In this document: piece after piece, positions 34,195-48,700 of the stretch
Layout of the letters: every line of letters starts with the position of its first letter
How positions within the stretch are numbered: the stretch's first letter is position 1
Assembly: GCF_048771995.1 (NCBI RefSeq)
Contig: NC_133026.1
Coordinates: 61,691,001-61,755,000, forward strand
Direction: 5' to 3'
Length of the DNA: 64,000 nt
From: Taeniopygia guttata
Lineage: Eukaryota; Chordata; Aves; Passeriformes; Estrildidae
Position numbers and translations under genes: made by a program
Notes under the pieces: model-generated
Database searches by the model: none
Told to the model about the DNA's origin: nothing
The model's input: the letters and a program-made list of their open reading frames with translations, nothing else

Positions 34195-34410
34195 CCTCTG
34201 ACACTGATTTCCTGTATGGCTTTGAGCAGCAAGGCACTTAATTTCTGGAGCTCTGTTTCCTACCCATAAAACAGGGATAAGAAGATTGCTTTTATTTTAT
34301 TGCATTTTATCTTACCCGTTTGGACTGTGAGTCCTTCAGCACAGAACCTATCTCTAGCTACCCAACAGTATCCATGTGGCTGTTTAAGGTGCCAGCATTA
34401 CACTGTCAAA
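34195..34410 (+). mobile_element. MIR/L2-like CORE-SINE relic
   Basis: Matches the pattern of MIR-type SINE 3' regions: ttgagcagcaaggcacttaatttctggagctctgtttcc, cccataaaacagggataa, then a stretch resembling the following ACTGTGAGTCCTTCAGCACAGAACCTATCTCT module and a GTGCCAGCA word. It is old and diverged. No target-site duplication is visible. Confidence 0.55.
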
Positions 34411-36737
34411 AGACAGACAATATCTCTGTTCTCTTCTGCTATTTTGGGGTTCAAGAAGGTTTTATTATGAAGTGCAGGAGTGAGTGTTACATTCTGCTCT
34501 TTCTAGATCAGTAAAAATGCCCCTTTGCAAGAACTCACTTGAATTACCGAGGGCCCTTTTGGGGCTTCATTAGGAACTACATTATTTCTATTTACCCCAA
34601 TGTACTTCCACTGAGATAATTTCACAGTCTTCACAGGTATTTTACCTTCTGTTTTTTCTCAATAAAAATATACCTGCAAAAGAGAGACCCAATTCACATT
34701 CAAAACTGGAAACTTTCCAGTAATGTCAACAGCTTTGGGCTGAGTATGAGAAACAAGGGAGAATCTCCAACAATAATTTTTTAACTTCTTAAGTAGTAAT
34801 AATCGTTAAAAAGTCCTGGTTCTGACTAAAGTGAATGACATTTCTATGGCTTTTTGCTCTTCTTAAACACAATATTCAAACTCAATCTTAACTTTGGCTG
34901 CTGTTCACTGAACATATAGCATAGCATGAACATTTAGTACTCTTACTATGTTTTCTTGCCCATTTGTGTCATGTGGATAATGTTAGAAATCACACATTAC
35001 TTTGCTTACAGATTGACACTCAAACATCATAAATTAGAAAGGCCTTAGGTGCATAGTGAAATTTTGGGCCAGAAGAGGACAATTTTGGAGAGGCGGAAAA
35101 ATCACGCAGGTTTTGAAAACATCTATGTTTACCTTAAGGGTGCAGAAAGTTTAGGAACTCTTACTGTAATATTAAAACATATATAATAAACTGAACTTAT
35201 GAGGTTCACATAATTGACTTTTTGTTATGGTTTCATATTGTCTCCCTCCTTTTGTGCATGCCTGGCACCCATCCCGGAAACCACCACTGGGGTTAACAGC
35301 AAGTAGTGTGAGGGATCCATATACATGTAGAAAAAGTAGAAAATATGACAAATTAGGAGCCATTCCAATGGCTAATGCCCATCACATCGCTTTCAATTGT
35401 GGCTGCGTCAGACAGCTGCAGGAGAGATACCATGGCTAAGGCAACTATAAAAACAAGGGAGGCTCACAGGCTGGGCTAGTGCTCATAATTGGGCATTCTC
35501 TGTGGTTTACAAACAGTGAAGTTGATGTAGTACTTGCTATATGTTTTTTAGAACAGCTAAATATTTGATGAGTTGTTGCAGGGTGAGTTGTTCCAATCCC
35601 CTTTGGGTAACTGGTGAGAGACAGAAGTAAAGGAGTTGTTATCTGTAGCAGAAAGTGATCCCACGTATGCTTGAGCCTTTTTGTCATTTGGCTTTAGTAA
35701 CACATGGGTTAGTTTTGGTGTCTTTGTAGTTCAAGTTGTCTGACTCTTTATTGATATGCTGTTAATTAAAAGTAATTGAGCCAGAGAGTGTGGGTAAGAC
35801 AAGATGTAATGTTGTAAGTGAGCCTGTGATAGACTCTGTCTAGAAGGAAAGGCAGAAGGTGCTATGAGTGCAATGTCTAAAACATTAAAAGATGAGAGAT
35901 CATTGGTGGTCAGAGGTTGTTGATGATCAGTGGCAGACTTCAGAAGGGCACAGAAATGGTCATCAGACAGACTGTTTCCACTGTTGTTCTGTGCAGTAGG
36001 AAGTACTTAAGCTGGAGACATAATGGGAAGATGAATTGAAATAATGTTTCTCTGCTTTTTCTTATGTTAGTGCAGAGGAGCCACAGCCAGGTGTGGCCCT
36101 AGCCAAAAAGGGAATCAGTTTGGGGCTTAAGAGAGTCACAGCTCCTGTTCTTGTAAGTAGAGTCAGGCAAGAACAGGTAAGCGCCAGAGGGGAGCGTGTG
36201 GATGAGCAAAGGGACAAGATAGAGTCTCTGTGTCTGCTGGTCATGAACTTTGTGTACTCTGAGAAAGAAGAGATAAAAGATGATGTCCAGTTAAGCAGGG
36301 AGAAAGCATTTCTTGACAGGAGACAGAACTAGGCTTGAAAATACTTTTGGTAGGAGTCCATAGCTAAATGAGTATCCTGACACCTGTTGGGGGTAGAATG
36401 GGAAGCCTTATAAAAGCAATCACAGAAAGAGAGCTGCAAATAATAGGGCAGTGAACTGAGCACTTGGAATCTCTCTACACTAATGCAAAGGGTATGCCAA
36501 TTAAAAAAAAATGTATCCGAAGCATTAGATCACAGCCGAAGATAAGTTATAACAGGTATTGTAGAAACTTGGGAGATGGACTCTGTGACTACTATATCAG
36601 AATTAATTGCCATGGAAGGGAGACAGGGAAACAAAGGAGAGAATATACAGTACATGCCAAGAATTTTAGACTTTCTCCAGAGAAGAAGAGATGAGTTTAT
36701 TGGATGCTTCTGGGAAATAGAAGTAAAGATGCATAAG

Positions 36738-36790
36738 CCTCCTGAGGTCACAAGGCTGAACGGAGGAGTTAGAGCACAATCTGGTTTTAA
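36738..36790 (+). mobile_element. Possible MIR-type SINE fragment
   Basis: The words ctcctgaggtcacaaggctg...ggaggagttagagcacaatctggtttt resemble the internal ...AGGTCACACAGCT...GTGGCAGAGC...GGA part of MIR-type elements. It is short and strongly diverged. Confidence 0.3.
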
Positions 36791-39700
36791 GTAACTATTA
36801 GGCAGATTTAAAAGGCAGGTCATGGAGGAGTTTTAATAAAAAGTATAACAGGACAAAACTAATCAAAATTTTGGAGTGTGCTGAGAACTTTTAACTGTAG
36901 GAATGTGGAGAAAGCAGTAAAAGATGTTATTTCTGGATCTTATTTGAAGAAGCTGACAGAGGATATGAAGTTCTGGGGTAATTTAAGTGCAGAAGATGAT
37001 CTGAAATGGCTTGAAATGGTGGTAGTAAAGAACCTGAGCTCCAAGGAGAGGAATATCTTAAAGCAATGGAGGGGGACAAATAGACTTGAAAAAGGCTGCC
37101 CTCACCAGGCTGCTTGTTGATACTTTAACAAGGCATCTGGCTGCTAAATCAAAGAAGAGAATGAGTGTTATCTGATTTGGTCCCCACTTGTGTCTTCCTT
37201 TTCAGTCCCAAGAGTCTATTTCTCTCTTATGTTCCCAGTTCTGTGTAAAATTACATTTATTGTTCATCATCTTGAGGCTTTTAGAGTTTCCCATGCACAT
37301 AAATATCCATGGATAAGTAAAGCATTCTACTAACATTCACCAAGTCCTTCAATTATTGAGAAGGGCGGGGGCTGGGGGTGGAGAGGGAGGGAAAGGTAAA
37401 TCATTATTTCCTTATAGGTATGGACGCAGCCTGAATAATTTGTTTTGGTCTACTTAATACATAGCCCATTGAAGTGACTTCAGAACATCCTCTAGTCTGT
37501 CACTGCCAGTGTGCTATCCTCTGGGAGTGGAGAACAGAGGAGTATCCAGGTGTGTCCTGGTGTTATCTTAAAACACACCTGCAGGCTGCAGTGTTGCCTT
37601 GATTATCTGCACACCTCCACAGAGGCTCTGCTTTGTTTTTGTTATTAATGGTATGCCAATCACCGGTTGTAGAACCTGGAGTCAAGAGAAAGTCAGCAAA
37701 CTGGATCCAAACGAAGACAATACTAGTTAGATGTTTTGATTGGTGCCGCTTAGGCTAATGGGGGAGAAAGAATAATGTGGGTGTTTTGTCAGTTCTAATA
37801 GTAATGTGTCTGTTCCTACCAAGCAAATCTAAAAGACACAAGGTTTGTAAGGGCTGCCGATGTTCCTGCTGGAAGCTAAACCCATCTTGGCTTAGAAAAG
37901 TACCTGCAAATTCCTTCATATTAAAAGATGCTTAGCTTTTTGTTCAAGAAGTAATATCAAATTCTGTCTTATTTGAAAGCATGTGTCTCAAGAACAGAAT
38001 GAGGGCCGAATATGTTCAGTTTGAATAGTTCCTCCTTTTGTAACAGTGGATGATAGAAAAAGAAAAGTTTTGAATCTGAGATTTTTCAGTCTGTGTAGAA
38101 AAGGGTTAGTGTGCCCAGGGGCTGTTTCTGAAGAACATGGAAGACTGAATATCTTGGGAAAGGCAAATTGACACAATTATAATTTGGGTAGCATGAAGAG
38201 AAGAATTTCCTCTTCAATGAGGGTTATGTGGATGTGAAGTTTTTTGTTCTGATCCTTGATTGCAAAGTGACTGCCTAGTGCACGGCACAGGTGTCACACT
38301 TGCTGGATCAGGTTTAGACACCACAGAAACAGAAGATGGGGTATCTCCAGTGCTTCTATGGAGTTGAGCTCCTGGGCAAGTCCTTGGTAGATTGAGTCCC
38401 CAGACCTACTGCAGACATAAGTCATGGCATGCAGACCAGCACCTCCTTGTGCTACTGGTCTCTGCTCTGCCGAGTGAGACTCAAAAGGATTTAGAAATGG
38501 AGTTTGGATGCTTTGGTGGGACCCTTGGCTGTTCAGCACCATGAATCCTTCCATCTAGAAAGCAGTTAACAACAAGAAATTGTGCCCCACTGGGAGGTAC
38601 CCACTGTTGTGTTGACCTGATTAAATTCCCAGACAGTGTGTCTGTGGAAAGGCAAAATGTATGTTGGAGCATTGTGCAGCTCTTGGTTGATGCCAGGCTT
38701 AGGGCTTGCAAACTACACTAAGAGAGCTGTGGGCTAAAGGAGAAGTTATGAATCTGGAGAGACCAAGGGTGCTCTGTTTGTCCTGACTGGTGTGACCGTC
38801 AGACAGGGATCTGGGATGTAGATGTCGCAAATAAGTTAGAGGCACAGAAACCATTGTGCCTCTGGTTTCTGTGAAAGTAACAGACTAGTCTGCCCATGTG
38901 GGCTGGCCTGCCCAGTTGCAAGAAGACTTCTCTGGGAGCTATTAAATTTTTCTTTTATTTTTTTTTTCTGTAACAAAAAAAAAGCATCTAGATCCTGCAA
39001 GTCTCATTTAATGATAGTTAAGTTTTTAGGAAAATTTAGCAATTAACAAAACTGGGCCTTATCTACATTCACCCCAATATTCCAGACTGTAGATTTCTGC
39101 TGTATTCTGAGGTGATTTTTCTCCCCCACCCCCCCACCCCACCCTATTTATTGACTCTGAGTTAATTATATTTAACTGCTGCAGAGCAGCACTTCCACAA
39201 CGAGATATTTTCAAATCTGATCCTGCAGATTGTTACCCATCAAGTCAATTCAAAGTCTTTGTTTTGCTTCTTATGCAGGACTCTTATGTTTTCTAGGTCC
39301 ATGTATATGACTGTATGTGTGAGAATTTTTTTTTCTCATAGTATTTCTCCACTGAGTTGTGTACTCTCCACAGAGCTTAACATGTCTGGAGGAAGAGAAC
39401 AAGTAGAGTCCTCACCTGCAGCTTTGCAGATAAACTGTCTCACTAGAGTATCTGCTCTTATCTGAAAGGACCTCCTGTTGGATAGAGCTAGAATTGCAGC
39501 TGAGGACTCCATTTCCATGCTGCAGATGTAATTTTCCTGTTATAACACTATAGCTGGTCGTGCGTTTTGCATTTTTCTTGTCATAAAAGTGCCTAGGAAT
39601 AGATATATCCACTTGTATCTCAACTGCTTCAGACGCTTCCTGCAACACTTGCTAGGGCTGTCTGCATAGGTCAACATTTCCAGAAGTGAAATACCTAGAA

Positions 39701-39861
39701 AGCATTCAAACCTATATTTGATGCTACTGCCACCAAAATCAGTGCCAGCTCTGATTTCTCAGTTCTGACAGAAACATATGTCCACTTTAATTTCCTCTAC
39801 AGTTCTAGTCCTTTAGTTCTACAGAAGCAAAAAAGGGAACATCATGGAAAACACTCAATGT

Positions 39862-39916
39862 CTGATCCAAAGCATGTTGAAGTATATGCAAATCACTGTC
39901 ATGGGCTTTGGATCAG
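39862..39916. repeat. 12-bp perfect inverted repeat around an octamer motif
   Basis: CTGATCCAAAGC (39862-39873) and GCTTTGGATCAG (39905-39916) are exact reverse complements with a 31-nt loop that holds ATGCAAAT. The arms are like those of an ancient palindromic sauropsid repeat (TGATCCAAAGC...GCTTTGGATCA), so this is probably a MITE-like relic. Confidence 0.6.
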
Positions 39917-40222
39917 GTCTTAAGTAAACTAATTCTTGCATTTTCACCTCTGGTCATCATGACCCTTTGTTTAGCCTTTTTAATGATAAATGATTATGTT
40001 ATAAAAAGCCTTATGTAATTTCTGGCATGGTTAGGCATCATAAGCAAGGTGTGTAATCTTAGAAATGCTCTAGCTAGCTTCTTGGGTTGTGTAACAAATC
40101 AACAAATGGAATCTCGCTGAGTCTTGCTTTATTATTATACAGCTTCAGGCTCTTACCCCCAGTGGCTTTACATGCTTGTTAATATTTAAGCTATCTTGTA
40201 GCTTGGGTAATTTGTAATGATT

Positions 40223-40242
40223 TTGTTGTTGTTGTTGTTGTT
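40223..40242. repeat. (TTG)n microsatellite
   Basis: About six TTG units. Confidence 0.9.
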
Positions 40243-43200
40243 ACTGAAGCTAGTATTAAATAAAATTAGTTTTTGGAGGAAAGGGGGAAAGGTATGATGG
40301 ATGATTTGTTCTTCTGAAAATCCTTTTCCTTGTTTTAATACCTTTTTGACTCATTAACACATACAAATATGAAATAGAAAGCTCTTCCAAAACCTCCTTT
40401 GTGTGCTTCTGTAGCTAATCAGGAACACACAGCACTGCTGCTTCTTAGCAGATTGGGTAGTGGTGGGCATGAAGGTTTGATATAAATAATACTTTTCTGT
40501 AAAATATAGATCACTCTTAAAGATGGTGGTTTTGCCTACGAAGACCAAAGATCTAGGCAATGACTATTAAAACAGAGGAAGTCTTCCGACTACGGAAAGT
40601 ATCTAGGCTCACAGAAAGGACACAGAATTTTGTCAACCTTTGCTGTAAAAAAGGTGGACAAGATAGCTCTTGTTCCTGCTGATTTTGCCCCATCCTGCTT
40701 AACCATGAAATCTTTCTTTGACAGCTTAATCAAACCGCAAGAACCTTCTAGTTACTTATTCAAGACACTTATGGTCTATCGTCAGAACAGATCAAAACCA
40801 GAAAACTTTTGTGGAGAATTGGAGCTGGTCTTTAGCAGGTCAGAGCTTCTTATACATGTGGTAGACAAGGCTTCAAGAATGGAATATGCAACTATGAAAG
40901 ATCCTGGTATGCATGGAATGGTAGGGGGTCACCTGGAGGGGTTTCAAGAATGACTTATTGTTAACCTCATCCTCCCCCACCAGCTTTTGTGGTCTTCACA
41001 GGGACCTGAGGACAGCACAGGCTGCATGGTCTACGTGCTGCTTGCTCAAAGACCAAGGGACAGAGCTGGACAGCCCAATACTGACGACCTAGGTAGGTCC
41101 AATCCTCCCTACCAAAGCTGAAGTGTGTCTGGCTTTTTGAAAAAGAGCAATTTTAATGGTGAAAAAAAGAGAGCTTCAGGTAGGCTCTGAAACAACACCA
41201 CACAGGAGGGGTGTTTTGATTTTCCTAATGTAAAACAAAAGTCCAGATTGAGCTGCAATTGGAGAAAACAGTAGCAACCAATAAAGGTATTTTGTTCATG
41301 ACTACCAGTTCACTTGTGCTGGCATAATATGGGTCCTTGGTATACTCAGCTCTCAAATCCTGTCTGTGGTTGGAGGCCTCCTAGCCCTGAACCTTTGCCA
41401 ACCACCTCTACCTCTCAAAGCAAGGTGCAGTAAAGGTAGAATAAGGTTCACATGTATGATCAGGATGAGGGATGAATTTATCAAAACTCTTCAAGAGATT
41501 TCTTGTAAGGGGATTTAATGCAAGTCTGAAGTTGTGAGTGAAGAGCTTCGGGCAATGGTTGCAAATTTCTCCCAGATGGCAACTACAGTTGACCCTGTGG
41601 CCTGTTATCAGTGGGCACTTTCGTCACAAAATAACAAGAGGTGCTTTTTCACATGACACAAATCTGACTGTGAAATTGAGCTGAAAAAATTGGAATGGGC
41701 TCAAAAAGTGACAGGACACTAGTGACAGGATTTGCTAAAGAAAAGTTTTTCAGGTCTATAAAGCACAAAAATTCTCTTTTGATTTAGGGATATCCTAATT
41801 TTCATGTAAAATTAGGTAATACATGGGACTAAGTTTACCTGCTGTTGACCATGCCCTAAGCTATAGGGAATAGGTGTACTGGAGATAGGACCTTGGGCTA
41901 ACCAAAGTTTCTCTTTGATGTAGGACAGGCAGATATTTGGACATATCTGAAGGGATTTTGGAATTACATGCCCTCCTAAGATGTACAACAATTCTCACAA
42001 TGTAGCTTGGTGTTCCTTATGACATTTTCCCAAAAATTACAGGTCAATTGGAAAGCTCTATACAGTTTGGTAGTAAATTTGGACTTCTAGTAAGATATAT
42101 TTCAGCTGTATGGAATGTGCTGGAGTTCTCCTGGACAGTGCAGCCAGGGAAAAGGTAATTTACCTGGCAGGCCATGCTGGTGGTAGTCCAGCAAGCCTTT
42201 CTACCCTGCTTGGGTCTTTCAGCATCCCATCCAGGGATGGGCTGGGAGATGTTGCCAGAACTCACAGATTCAAGTGAAGCATGTGGGCCCCTGGGGGCAT
42301 GAACAGCACAGTCACCTGTGCCACTTGTGGTACAGGTGCATGCTGCTGTCTAGAAGGAGACATTCCTTTGCTTGCCCACATCAAAAGGATAGATCCCTTC
42401 TTCTCTGTAGCATGTGGGCCTTGCTCTGATTGCAGAATAAGAACTGGCTCTGCAAGTCTTTTTTCATACAAAAACTTTATTTTTTCATGCTCCCATTTAC
42501 ATCAGTGAAACTTGGAGTTTTAAGATCTGGTTTTTTTTCTAACTTTGAGCTCTGTGTTCATAGTGCAAATACAACCACATTTAATCCATATATCTGCTCT
42601 GTCATATTATACAGCTTTTCACCAAGACAAATTTATTATTTCAGTGAATGTCAATATATATTTATCTCTGCAGCCATAAAAATGTTATGCTTTCTTTTTT
42701 ATATAAGTGTAAATGGTGATTTGCCAAATAATTGAGGGTTTTATTTGTAGATAATATTTTGATGTGTTATTCGGATTGTGCATTGATGGGCCCTTTGCTA
42801 TTACTTTTATTGGAAGATATTTTAAAAAAAAATTAGGTTTTTTTCCCCTCCTTGTTTTGTGTGGAGTTACTAAGTAAATCAAGTACTGCAGTAAATCAAC
42901 AAATGAAAAGTAGTACTATGTTTGACACTGTTGTTCAGATCTCTGAAAAAGAAACCAAAGTTGAACTGTGAATAATTTTAAGAAGGATGTTTTTTTCCCC
43001 CATCCTGACTGAAAATCAGATTCTGGTTTTGTTCTCACTATAACTTCATTTTAAAGAAAAAAAAGTTCTACTTAAATATTTAGTTTTTCCTGTATGTTCA
43101 GTTTGTAGAGCTAATAGAGCAAGGAGAGAGCCTTATGCAATCAGGGCCACCAGTCAAGCTTCTCCACCAGTCTGTACATATAAACACCTCAGGGTTCAGG

Positions 43201-45649
43201 TATGTTTTCAGCCTGGTATGGATGATCAACACTGTACGGTTATCACGCATCAGTGCAACTGGAACAGTAGTTGAGTTTACATGATAGACAATGATGATAA
43301 CAAATCTATGTATTGATAGGCAGAAGGGAACCCCCAGGGCTCAGAGCTATACATGGTGATAAGAGAGTTTAGGTTGGAATCTTATAAACCTCTAGACTTG
43401 TGACTGATATGGTGTCAGGCAGAGCTGTAGCAAGGCCTTCAGGAGACTGAGCTGTTTTCTCCTCCTTTCCCAGGCTCCTTCCAGTTGCTGCTGTGATTGT
43501 CCTGAGAGGCAGCAGGGGTTGGCAGGGCTTGGACAAAGCTTCCATCTCTGCAGACATCCTTTGGAATAGTTTTAGTTGGAACATGAATGCATGACCCTCT
43601 GGACCTCATGATTGTCTCCAAGATCCTAGTTCTTGTAGATGTGGGAGCAACTTTCCCCTACTTTGTTAAAAAATGATGTGTCCTTGTCCATGAGTATCTG
43701 ACTAACTCTTGCCTATCATGACCCTCCCTGAAGAATTAGTGTGTATTTTGAAGGCTTAAGTGTTTTTGTTCTGCCCATTAAGGGGATGTGCCCTTGCAAG
43801 ACCTGGTCTGTCAGACATTCCAGGTATTGCTCATTGATTTCACCTCCCACTGGAGTAAAAATTCTTCTTCTATCTATGGTAAGAATGGCAGCGCATGTAC
43901 TTCTGGGTGGCATTGTATGAGGTGGAATTCTCTCTTCCATGCTGAGAACCTCAGAAGACCGGATGCAGCCTGGCCTATAGTAAGCTCAGCATCCTGAAAT
44001 CCCTCTGGTTCCTCCCAACTTACTGCCATAAGGCTGTGGCCATAAAGCTCTTTGAAGTAAGTGGAAAATCCAGGAAAATGGTTACTGTGCAAGTAATCAT
44101 ACTGTTCAGCATCTTAAGATCTCAAATTCAGCTGTTATAAAGAAAAGCAACAGAGAAATATGAAATATATAACAAACTATCAGGTGAAATTTAGTTTTAG
44201 GATTTTTTGGTTTTATGCCAAAATAAGCCTCTTACTTAAAACAAAGTTTGCTGCCAGTGTTTGAGCCTTCTAATTTGAACACCTATTTGGCCTTTTAATA
44301 ATGCAGGGGACACAAAATACCCCTTCATGCCTCTGGTTGCTCAATTTGGCTGGGGTTTCCCATTACCTTCTTTCCCAGACTATTTATAGAATAGCAATTA
44401 AGATTAATGTATAGCTGCTCACATTTAGTTCCTGGCTCAGCTGGGTTTTGAGCCACTCCCAACAAGAGCTGAGTGACTGGGATATTTAATGTCCATGAGA
44501 ACTCCTGTGAAATCAGCTGGAGTCATCTGTCATGTAGGTAGATATGTGCATATCTTGAAAACCAGTGGACTTTTCTTACTTTTTTCACCATTGTGAAATG
44601 AAATTTTGAGGCTGAAGTCAAATACAACATACTTCTCATCCAATCTATGGAAATATGTTTTCAATTTTTCTCAGTTTATTCTTGTCATTGAATGGATAAT
44701 TTATCAAATAAATTGAAGTGAGCTGACTATGTGCATCCAATCCTAACCCAGCCCTTTTGAGAGGAACTATCCATACAATTCAAGCATTTAAAGTTGTTAT
44801 GAAGTGATGAAATGCGGTGATTGGTGAGGTTTTCTTTACTGCCTACAAGCTTTTGTGGCTAGGATGTGACTGTATCAGTAGAAATTGTGTAGGTATGGTC
44901 TGAGGGCCGCATGTGCCACTTAGAGGAACATACTCTAGTAATAAGTGCATGCCACCAAAGTCCTTTCTGTGATGGAGATCCCCGTGGTAGTCCTGTGCTG
45001 GACTTTGTGTAGTGATGGCTGATAGATCCAGGCTATTGGCACAATCCCTGATCATAGGATGTTACTTGCTGCCTCATGTCAGGGGATGTGGATGGATCAT
45101 GCTTACAAAAGCAGCCAACCAAAATAAATTGAACTCAAGCAGTGTTCAATCCTGTTTTGCAAGCAATTAAATAAGAATGAATATGATGATACGATTTTGT
45201 CAGCCCTCATCAAATCTAGGAGACCTGTAGGCACCAGCCTGTTAAGTCAGACTTCTTGTTCTGGTAGGGAAGAGCAGAACTGTGCCAAAGGGAAGGGTCC
45301 CACGACTTAGATTATTATCTGAGTTAGATTTAAGTCTGGGTGCATGTGACTCCTCAGAAATTGCAAAACTTCATTTCTTAAAGGATACTATGACACAGTG
45401 TGCAAGTCCACAAGGAACCCTGCTTTTCCATTGCAGTGTCCCCTGTATTAGAATGGATTCTGGTAAAGTAACACAGCTGTCTGTGTTCATGATAAAGATA
45501 ACTGAAAAAAAGTCTTCATTTACAACAGGTTTCTATATATTCTGACAGCAAGCTGTCTGAAAAGAAATTAAAGACTTCAGTTCTCCTATGTGCATGCACA
45601 TCTATAATACTATGACTCAAATATTTAAAATATTCATTCTTTTCCAGAG

Positions 45650-45705
45650 GTTTTTATTCTCACTTGGAATAAACCTCCTGACTTCCACTGAGTCAGGACC
45701 CTGAA
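45650..45705 (+). mobile_element. Possible palindromic repeat relic
   Basis: ttctcacttggaataaacctcctgacttccactgagtcaggaccctg resembles the TTCTCACTTACAC...TGACTTCAATGGAGTCAGGA layout of the same class of old repeats. Weak and short. Confidence 0.3.
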
Positions 45706-48700
45706 AATAATTTTCCTTTTAGTTCCACCAGACAGTTTCCTTTCCACAACAACTAATTATATTGGATGGTGCAGCAATCCTATAGGAAGAGAAGGAGTGT
45801 GGTTCTTTAAATAGTTCACATGATACGTGCACTGAATTAAAAGGTGCTAAAATAATGTTGTACGCTGGTCACATTTTTAAATTTATTTGCTTTCAGATGT
45901 TTTATTGTAGGGTTTTTTAAAAAATGTAATACATATAAATGTGAAAATAATTACTAATTGCTGATACCACACTGTGACCTGAACAGAAAGGCTTTTATGG
46001 CATCTTAGAGCAAGACAGTAAACTACAGCTTTGGCTAATTAGCACAAGTACTAGCCCTAGAACTATATCCCATGCTCTTCTCTGTTATACAGATTTACTC
46101 CTCCAACTAGCAGGCCTTTGGCAGCACTGTAGTGTTCACAAACCTGTGGGTGACCTGACTGACCTCTAGCTGCTTCAGCTCTTTCCTAGTTTGAGTCATC
46201 TCCACCCTGTAGGAAACCCCAGCATAATTCCCCAACATTTAAATCAAGTTATGGAAATTTATAACTTTCACTTCTTTTCATACAGAGGATCTCTTGGTCT
46301 TGAGATTACGGTTGGGCAAGGAACAAAAAGGTGTCTAACATAAAATTTCCTGGTGCAAATATTAATTAAAGTTTGGGTAATCTTACAGTCCTTGCTCTGG
46401 TTGTTTGTAGTGGAGAGGAAGATATAACAACAAGATGATAGTATATGTTGATAGTGTCAAGTCACCTGCTCAGATTTGAACCTCTCACCTGTGGTGCTAG
46501 AAATAATAATGCAAAAAGGATATTCTCCCTTGCATGCATAGCATGGGATGGGGGAAATTTATTCCCAGCAAAGAATAAAACCAATCTTGTTTGTATGGAA
46601 TAAAGAAATGAGGGAGCAGTACTTAGTTCCTGTGGAACAGGAAAATTCTAACCTGAATTCTTCTTGTGAGCTCTGACAAGTATTTTATCCTGTTACCTGT
46701 GGAAGACCCAAGAATGTCCCAATTTCCTTGGGAAATGGCATGAACAGTGCTATACTGTAATTTTGCTTTGGCCAAGGTCTCAGCAGTGACTTTGCTACAG
46801 GATGAGTGGGCTTTGATTTAGGAGCTCTGACCAGACAAAATACAGTTTATATGTTTTATCTTCCCAATTTAGGATGTGGAAGGAGAGATGCTGTCTGTAA
46901 GAGGCTTGGGGTAAAGTCCTCTCAGCAGAGGATGCTAAGGTATCATAAAAGTTTACAGCAAGTTCTGTCATTTTCTGCTCAGTGTTTTACAGACTAGATT
47001 CGAGGACAAAATTGTTTCTGTTTCCTTAAGGACAGCTTTGCATAAGGGCAAGCAAGATAAGGGAGCAGAAGGAAGTGAAAGGGGAAGGCTGTGCTCTGAC
47101 TGAACAGGTTGCTGAAATGTTACAGTGAATTGTTTTTTTTTTTTGATGATTATTGCTGAGAAGGTTGAGTAACTGCAGTCTGTACTCTGTTGTCATGTGT
47201 GAGCCTGGCTGCTTTGAATATAATTTATAACTTCTTTGTCCTTTTTTAACCTACTTCTTCTGGAGCTGGGGGGCATGGGGAGAGCCTGATATGACTCCAG
47301 GTATTGTGACATAGAAAGCTATGCCTTCACCACGTTCTTACAATTAGTCAGAAAGAGACGATCCAGAGAAGTTCAGAGAAACACAGAAATGACTTGGGGG
47401 CTTCCTGGACTGACTTACGAGGAAAGAATTGGGAAAGTTGCTGCTGTGCAGCTCTGCAGTTCTGCTAAGTGATTAATGGGGAATGTGATGATAACATACA
47501 ACTAATTGAGGCTTGTGTATGCCAGAGTGAGGGGAATTACTCTGGTATTGTACGAGAATGAATACTGAGCACTTACCACTGTACTAAAGATGGCCCTGTG
47601 AAGTACCCAGAGCAACAGCAGTTGCTCGCTGGTGAAAGAGAACTACGTTATACTCTTGTTTTAGGAATAATACTAAAAAATCTGCTGTCACCTGATTACG
47701 CAACTTAACTTGTCTCACAAAGAAAACCATATCTCTGTAGGGTTTCTTCTTCCTTGCTTAGGATGCTTTAAACACAGCTACTAAGTAATGCCTTGCTTCA
47801 TAAGTTACTAAAGATATACTGAAAGAAACATTTTTATACATTTTTATTGGAAATCTAGTGAAGCTATTTCTGTAGTAAGATCCTGTGATTTTAAACAGTA
47901 GATGTTGTGGAAAGGACCGAAATTGACAGTTTGGTGCCATATGTCTGCTTTGAAAGACCATAGGTAATCTCTGAGATTTTACAGAAAACTGACTTTTCAA
48001 AAATTCAAGTAAGATTGACAACTTTTGCTTGGAATATTGAAGTACATCTGCCTGTTTGTAACAGCTACTGAATAAAGTAATAGGCCAGGAAAATGGAGTC
48101 CCAGGTTTCTGCTGAAACACTTTAAGATGGGTAACTTAAAGATCTACCAAATAAAAAATGAATTTCACAGAAGCAGTCTTGTTGAAGAGTCCTCCTAGTA
48201 AAGTATCCTGGGTTACCTCACAGAACCACAGAGTGCCTGTAGTTAAGCCCAATTTGGCTCAGGTGCGTTATTCATTAACATGATTTCTCTACAGTAGACT
48301 AAAAATACTTTAGCAATATTAAGGATAAACAAGAAGTGTACTATTTCTGAGGGGTTAATAGACTGTCAGATGTTATTGGAATTATACTCCAGTACCAAAT
48401 TATGACTTAAAACAACAACAGCAATTCAAACACAGCTAAAATAAACCCATTGGATCCTAAACCAGATAAATTATACTTATTAAAACATTTATGAACACAT
48501 ACTGCATATAAACAGGTGTTCTATTAATAGTTATATTCAGGAAGCAACTACAGTGGAATTTGGGGAACTGGATGTTGGCCTATTTTTCCTGTTTTTTCCC
48601 TCTTACATGTTTTTTCTACCTTGTGGTCCTGGATCCCACATTCTCTGCTCAAGACTTTGTACTGAGGACTAGAGTTGTATTGCTCCATATTGGATATTCT

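Noticed and set aside
36093-37120. Group of charged open frames that looked like a decayed gene
   Set aside because: The frames do not join, match no family I know, and include a possible SINE fragment. Not enough to call a pseudogene.
40630-40953. 107-codon open frame
   Set aside because: No recognisable family, no low-stop neighbourhood, no splice support; consistent with chance in AT-rich DNA.
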